NCBI GenBank assembly: GCA_903231505.1
Contig: CAFBRK010000214.1
Span: forward strand, 62,001-126,000
Direction: 5' to 3'
Length of the DNA: 64,000 nucleotides
Source of the DNA: Olavius algarvensis associated proteobacterium Delta 3
GTDB taxonomy: Bacteria > Desulfobacterota > Desulfobacteria > Desulfobacterales > CAFBRK01
How positions within the stretch are numbered: the first letter of the stretch is position 1; every line of letters begins with the position of its first letter. The notes beneath the pieces are model-generated. The model ran no database searches. It was given only the letters and a program-made list of their open reading frames with translations, and was not told the DNA's origin. This document shows, in pieces, positions 60,271-64,000 of this stretch. The translations under genes and the position numbers were made by a program.

Positions 60271-61599
60271 CTATGCTCCAATATGTTTGAACGACGCCTT
60301 TGGGAAAAAGCAGTAGGGACACTCTTCCGGAGCCTCTTCACCATAGTGCACGTACCCGCACATGCGACATCGCCAGACGGTTTGGTTCGAATCGAGTTGA
60401 TCGGGCTCCTGTTCGATGTGGAGCGGTAAATCCTCCAGGGCCGGCATGGTCGGCTGGTAATTCCCAAGCAGGTGGCCGGCCACGATCATCCGTTGTACTT
60501 CGCTGGTCCCCTCATAAATGCGCAGCAGCCGGACATCCCGCAGCAGTTTCTCAATGGGGAACATCTTTGTGTAGCCGTATCCGGCAAACACCTGGAGTGC
60601 ATCGTTTACCACCTCCAGGGCCGCCTCGCTGGCATAGAATTTTGCAATGGAAGCAGTGATGGTCGGATCTTGTCCCTGGTCTGCTTCCCAGGCCCCTTTC
60701 CATGTTAGCATCCGTGATGTTTCAACTTTCTGGTACATTTCCGCCAGCTTGAACTGGATGGCCTGAAAATCCTTAATTTTCATGCCGAATGCCCGCCGTT
60801 TTTTTGCATAGTCGATGCTGAATTCCATAGCCGACCGGGCCGCACCGGTTGCGAAAGCACCGATGATGGGTCGCGTGCGGGAAAAGGTTTGCATGGCCAG
60901 GACAAAGCCTTTTCCGGGCGGTGCCAGAACATTCTCCTTTGGGACCCGGACGTTTTTAAAATTGATCCCGACCGTATTGGAGCAGCGCTGGCCCATTTTG
61001 GGAATGGGGCGCCCCACGGTCACGCCTTCCCAATTCAACTCCACGAGAAACGCGCAAATCCCCTCGTGGCTGGATTTTGGATCGACCGTCGCAAACACCG
61101 ATATGTAATCGGCCAAACCACCATTTGTGATCCAGTACTTGGTACCGTTAAGAACATAGTCCTCGCCGTCTGGTTCGGCGTTACAGCGGATCCCGGAGAC
61201 ATCGGATCCCATCGTGGGTTCGGAGGTACCGAAGCAGATCAGCTTGAAGTCATCGAGAATGCCGGGAAGGTATTTTTGTTTTACCCCCTCGTTGTCTGAA
61301 AGGATCAACGGCTCCATGCCAAGGGAGTTGTCGAAAATCGAGGTTGCCAGCCCGGGGCAAGCAGCGGCAAATTCCTCTGTCATCAGAGCGGCCTCCAAGA
61401 GCCCATAACCCTTCCCGCCGTATTTCGCGGGAACATCCGTGTTCGTAAATCCCTTGTCGTAGGCTTTGCGGAGAATTTGAAGCGGAGTCTCATCGAGCTG
61501 ATCGTAGTGCCATGCCACGGGGAGGATCTCGGCGACGGCAAATTGCCGGGCCTTGTCCCGAAGCTCTGCCTGCTCTGGCGTCAAACGAAAGTCAAGCAT
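60271..61599 (-). CDS. Acyl-CoA dehydrogenase with C-terminal rubredoxin-like domain
   Basis: A 442-residue protein. Residues 1-380 are an acyl-CoA dehydrogenase: LDFRLTPEQAELRDKARQFA, CFGTSEPTMGSDVSGIRCNA, KYWITNGGLADYISVFATVD and the C-terminal RIYEGTSEVQRMIVAGHLLG. Residues 408-442 form a rubredoxin-like metal site: WRCRMCGYVHYGEEAPEECP, then YC, with Cys411, 414, 427 and 430. The linker is about 25 residues. The rubredoxin part may accept electrons from the FAD in place of, or before, ETF. ATG 61599 has AAGGAGACACCC upstream; the longer frame to 61683 is not needed. No other beta-oxidation genes are near. Confidence 0.9.
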   Translation of the reverse strand: MLDFRLTPEQAELRDKARQFAVAEILPVAWHYDQLDETPLQILRKAYDKGFTNTDVPAKYGGKGYGLLEAALMTEEFAAACPGLATSIFDNSLGMEPLILSDNEGVKQKYLPGILDDFKLICFGTSEPTMGSDVSGIRCNAEPDGEDYVLNGTKYWITNGGLADYISVFATVDPKSSHEGICAFLVELNWEGVTVGRPIPKMGQRCSNTVGINFKNVRVPKENVLAPPGKGFVLAMQTFSRTRPIIGAFATGAARSAMEFSIDYAKKRRAFGMKIKDFQAIQFKLAEMYQKVETSRMLTWKGAWEADQGQDPTITASIAKFYASEAALEVVNDALQVFAGYGYTKMFPIEKLLRDVRLLRIYEGTSEVQRMIVAGHLLGNYQPTMPALEDLPLHIEQEPDQLDSNQTVWRCRMCGYVHYGEEAPEECPYCFFPKASFKHIGA

Positions 61600-61897
61600 G
61601 GGTGTCTCCTTATTGGGGTTATCGAATCGGTGAGGACGCACATGGCATGTGGGAACTATATTAGATTCATCGCCTCCTGACAACGGTCTGCAAGCTGCAG
61701 CGTCTATGTGCCCGGTTTCCCTGTTCTGACCGGAATGCCGGGGCCGAATCCGAACGTTACAGGATTCATGGAGATTTAGCAGCCGATCCGGCTATTCGCC
61801 GGGTTGACCGGGGGAAAGGACTTAGATATGAATACGGCACCAAGATTATCCGATTACGGTGCCATCTCGAACACACAGGGAATCCCTCGGAGCGCTC
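61600..61897. other. Non-coding region
   Basis: About 300 bases between the divergent acyl-CoA dehydrogenase gene and a small gene. No promoter is clear. Confidence 0.4.
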
Positions 61898-62086
61898 ATG
61901 GTCTCTCTGGACAAGCTGCAAATTCTGCAAATCGCAAAGGAAATTTGCGTCAAACACCGCTGCACCATCGTCGAGATCGATTTTGACACCCATGTCATCA
62001 ATATCGAAAGACCTGCCGACGAGCCGGAACTTCGGCAGGAATGCATGAACGAGATCGAAGAGATGCTGGCACTCTACCTCTCCTGA
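61898..62086 (+). CDS. Small acidic unknown protein
   Basis: A 62-residue protein (MVSLDKLQILQIAKEICVKH...) with HRCTIVEIDFDTHVINIERP and an acidic helix PELRQECMNEIEEMLALYLS. ATG 61898 is preferred (GGAG upstream); an in-frame ATG at 61859 would add 13 residues. Two or three Cys. The CTIVEIDF stretch and the following acidic helix resemble the protein at 56742 (CTMEIDF, then EEVEDMF), so the two may be distant relatives. No known family is recognised. It precedes ftsH on the same strand but is separated by a two-hairpin element. Confidence 0.55.
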   Translation: MVSLDKLQILQIAKEICVKHRCTIVEIDFDTHVINIERPADEPELRQECMNEIEEMLALYLS

Positions 62087-62207
62087 ACTGAACATGTCAC
62101 CAATATTTCCGGGATATGACACTTCCCGCAAGTTCCTTGACACCATAGGGGCGCGTTTTTATATTTTAGTGATACTTAAACTGTATACTTCTCCATTCGT
62201 AAGATAT

Positions 62208-62249
62208 GCGACATCGTTGTTTTTCATAATAACGGTGCACGTTTTATAT
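62208..62249. repeat. Two-hairpin dispersed element, copy g (diverged)
   Basis: Hairpin 1 GCGAC-ATC-GTTGT (62208-62220, with G-T pairs), linker TTTTC, hairpin 2 ATAATAACG-GTGCA-CGTTTTATAT. Lies about 80 bases before ftsH. Confidence 0.6.
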
Positions 62250-62325
62250 AGCCTGCCTTACCGGTTCTAATCCGGGTTGAACCTGGCCCGGAGCGCGACC
62301 AAACATTCGAAACAGAGGGTATTTT

Positions 62326-64000
62326 ATGGAAAAGCACCACAAGTTTTCAATATGGTATGTGCTGATCGGGATCTGGGCCGTACTGATTCTTCACAATATC
62401 ATTTTTTCCGCCATTGCCGTTAAAGTCATACCGTACAGCCAGTTTCTGGAACTTTTGAAAGACAAGAAAGTTTCCGAGGTGGCGATTACCTCGAACCAGA
62501 TTCAGGGCAGGATGGTCGGAGAGGGCGGCGAACCCGGCCAAATGTTTCGCACGGTCCGTGTCGATCCGGATATTTCCGGGCTTCTCGAGGAATACCAGGT
62601 CACGTTTAAAGGTGAAATTGAATCGACTTTCTTTCGGGATCTGCTTTCCTGGATTGTACCGATTGCCATCTTTATCGGAATATGGATGTTCATGATGCGG
62701 CGAATGACCGGGCAGCAGGCGCGGTTCATGTCCCTCGGAAAGAACAAGGCTAAGATCTATGTGGAAGAAGATCTGAATGTTACCTTCGAGGATGCCGCAG
62801 GGGTGGACGAGGCCAAGCAGGAATTGGTCGAAGTCATTGAATTTCTCCGGGAGCCGGAACGATTTACCCGGCTTGGCGGGAAGATGCCGCGGGGGATATT
62901 GCTGGTCGGACCGCCGGGAACCGGGAAAACCCTCCTGGCAAAGGCGGTTGCCGGGGAAAGCAATGTGCCTTTTTTCAGCCTGAGCGGCAGCGAGTTTGTC
63001 GAGATGTTTGTAGGATTGGGGGCGGCACGGGTTCGGGACCTCTTCACCCAGGCGAAGGAAAAAGCGCCCTGTATCATCTTTATCGACGAACTGGACGCAT
63101 TGGGAAAAGCGCGCGGCGTCGGCGGCGTCGGTGGCCATGACGAGCGTGAACAGACCCTGAACCAGTTGTTGGTGGAAATGGACGGATTCGATCCCCAGGT
63201 GGGCGTCATCCTCATGGCGGCTACGAACCGGCCGGAAATCCTTGATCCGGCCCTGTTGCGCCCCGGCCGGTTCGATCGACAGATCCTGGTGGACAGACCC
63301 GACAAAACCGGGCGAGAGGCGATACTGCGCGTGCATATCCGAGACATCCAGGCAAGCGATGAGGTTGACCTGGCGGTATTGTCGGGAATGACACCCGGCA
63401 TGGTCGGGGCCGATCTGGCCAATCTGATCAACGAGGCGGCGCTGCTGGCTGTCCGAAAGGGCAAGGATAAGGTGGAGATGGCCGACTTCGAGGAGGCGGT
63501 CGAGAGGATCGTGGCCGGACTCGAAAAGAAAAACCGGTTGATCAATCCCCGGGAGCGGGAAATTGTCGCTTTCCATGAAATGGGTCACGCGATGGTTGCC
63601 TTGTCGTTGCCGGGTACCGATCCGGTACAGAAAATATCGATTATCCCCCGGGGAATCGCCGCCCTCGGTTATACCATGCAGGTTCCCACAGAGGATCGTT
63701 TTCTCATGAAGAAAACGGAATTGCTGAATCGGATCGCTACCCTCCTGGGTGGGCGGGCCGCCGAAGAAATCATCTTCGAGGACATTTCGACCGGTGCCCA
63801 TAACGATCTGGCAAAGGCAACCGATATCGCACGGAGCATGGTTAAAGAGTATGGCATGAGCAGTACTGTCGGCCAGGTCTACTTTGCCAGGGAGAAGCGC
63901 GGCCAGTTCCTGGATACTGTCATACAGGGGGCCAAGGAGTACAGCGAGGCCACTGCCGAACTGATCGACAGTGAGGTCCGTGACATCATTCAAAAGCAAT
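62326..64000 (+). CDS. ftsH: ATP-dependent zinc metalloprotease FtsH (3' end outside window)
   Basis: 558 residues are visible, the frame running off the window. FtsH degrades membrane and soluble proteins from the inner membrane. N-terminal TM helix ([20 protein letters not shown]), a short periplasmic part, second TM ([19 protein letters not shown]), AAA domain with Walker A GPPGTGKT (195-202), Walker [11 protein letters not shown], second region of homology [20 protein letters not shown], and the zinc motif HEMGH (417-421; HEAGH is more common). About 50-100 residues should follow. ATG 62326 has AGAGGGT upstream. A 550-codon frame on the other strand here is its shadow. Confidence 0.95.
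   Translation, partial: MEKHHKFSIWYVLIGIWAVLILHNIIFSAIAVKVIPYSQFLELLKDKKVSEVAITSNQIQGRMVGEGGEPGQMFRTVRVDPDISGLLEEYQVTFKGEIESTFFRDLLSWIVPIAIFIGIWMFMMRRMTGQQARFMSLGKNKAKIYVEEDLNVTFEDAAGVDEAKQELVEVIEFLREPERFTRLGGKMPRGILLVGPPGTGKTLLAKAVAGESNVPFFSLSGSEFVEMFVGLGAARVRDLFTQAKEKAPCIIFIDELDALGKARGVGGVGGHDEREQTLNQLLVEMDGFDPQVGVILMAATNRPEILDPALLRPGRFDRQILVDRPDKTGREAILRVHIRDIQASDEVDLAVLSGMTPGMVGADLANLINEAALLAVRKGKDKVEMADFEEAVERIVAGLEKKNRLINPREREIVAFHEMGHAMVALSLPGTDPVQKISIIPRGIAALGYTMQVPTEDRFLMKKTELLNRIATLLGGRAAEEIIFEDISTGAHNDLAKATDIARSMVKEYGMSSTVGQVYFAREKRGQFLDTVIQGAKEYSEATAELIDSEVRDIIQKQ

Noticed and set aside
62347..63999. 550-codon open frame on the minus strand
   Set aside because: It lies antisense to ftsH, whose plus-strand frame has all family motifs; the minus frame has no recognisable domain.

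Overview
The window reads as chromosomal DNA of an anaerobic, sulfate-reducer-like deltaproteobacterium (Desulfobacterota, perhaps Desulfobacterales). This is inferred from gene content and not from any marker search. Pointers are an in-frame UGA in a thiol oxidoreductase with a bacterial SECIS-like hairpin, a stand-alone anaerobic-ribonucleotide-reductase glycyl-radical tail, an acyl-CoA dehydrogenase with a rubredoxin tail, a PEP-CTERM protein, paired PrkA kinases with SpoVR, and intergenic DNA crowded with small structured repeats. Most genes are GC-rich. The stretches at about 11.7-15.6 kb and 25.3-31.1 kb are visibly AT-richer and may be acquired.

Layout. 0-4.2 kb: a compact peptide-modification cassette (PqqD-like chaperone, radical SAM/SPASM enzyme, 61-residue Cys-containing precursor-like peptide, HPr-kinase-like ATPase, unknown protein, S26-like peptidase), very probably a RiPP pathway. 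4.2-11.7 kb: purD-like gene, D-Ala-D-Ala ligase with a second ATP-grasp protein, purE, a PEP-CTERM protein and a decayed second purE. 12-16.4 kb: flippase, methyltransferase, glycosyltransferase, threonylcarbamoyl-AMP synthase and tRNA-Leu(CAA). 16.8-19.3 kb: DinB-like protein and several small unknown proteins, one group behind a sigma54-type promoter with two upstream palindromes. 19.8-26.4 kb: FAD oxidase, homocysteine methyltransferase-like protein, diaminopropionate ammonia-lyase, hexapeptide transferase, PPK2 kinase. 27-31 kb: a tandem double sugar-binding protein next to a hybrid histidine kinase. 31.2-35 kb: LUD protein, selenoprotein of the DsbA/FrnE family, M55 peptidase, NrdD-tail protein. 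35.3-48 kb: envelope block with MltC-like transglycosylase, a complete mla operon (mlaE-mlaF-mlaD-mlaC-mlaA), DUF554 protein, a giant AsmA protein and a lipase. 48.3-56.2 kb: prkA, DUF444, spoVR and a second prkA. 57-64 kb: thiamine-binding protein, MFS fragment, OlsF-like double acyltransferase, acyl-CoA dehydrogenase-rubredoxin fusion and ftsH running off the end.

The strongest unusual signals are: (1) the RiPP-like cassette; (2) mlaF fused to a degenerate GGDEF domain that keeps the c-di-GMP I-site RxxD but has lost the GGDEF active site; (3) a UGA-encoded selenocysteine in a UxxC active site; (4) a dispersed two-hairpin element found at eight places whose stems vary with compensating changes, and which supplies stop codons or C-termini to neighbouring genes; (5) the double binding protein/hybrid kinase pair; (6) the glycyl-radical tail protein.

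Several genes are broken: mlaA by one TAA, the transglutaminase by an apparent 1-base loss, the second purE by a 1-base loss plus a 15-base loss, and an unknown gene at 18.7 kb by a frameshift. Sequencing error cannot be excluded for the single-base cases.
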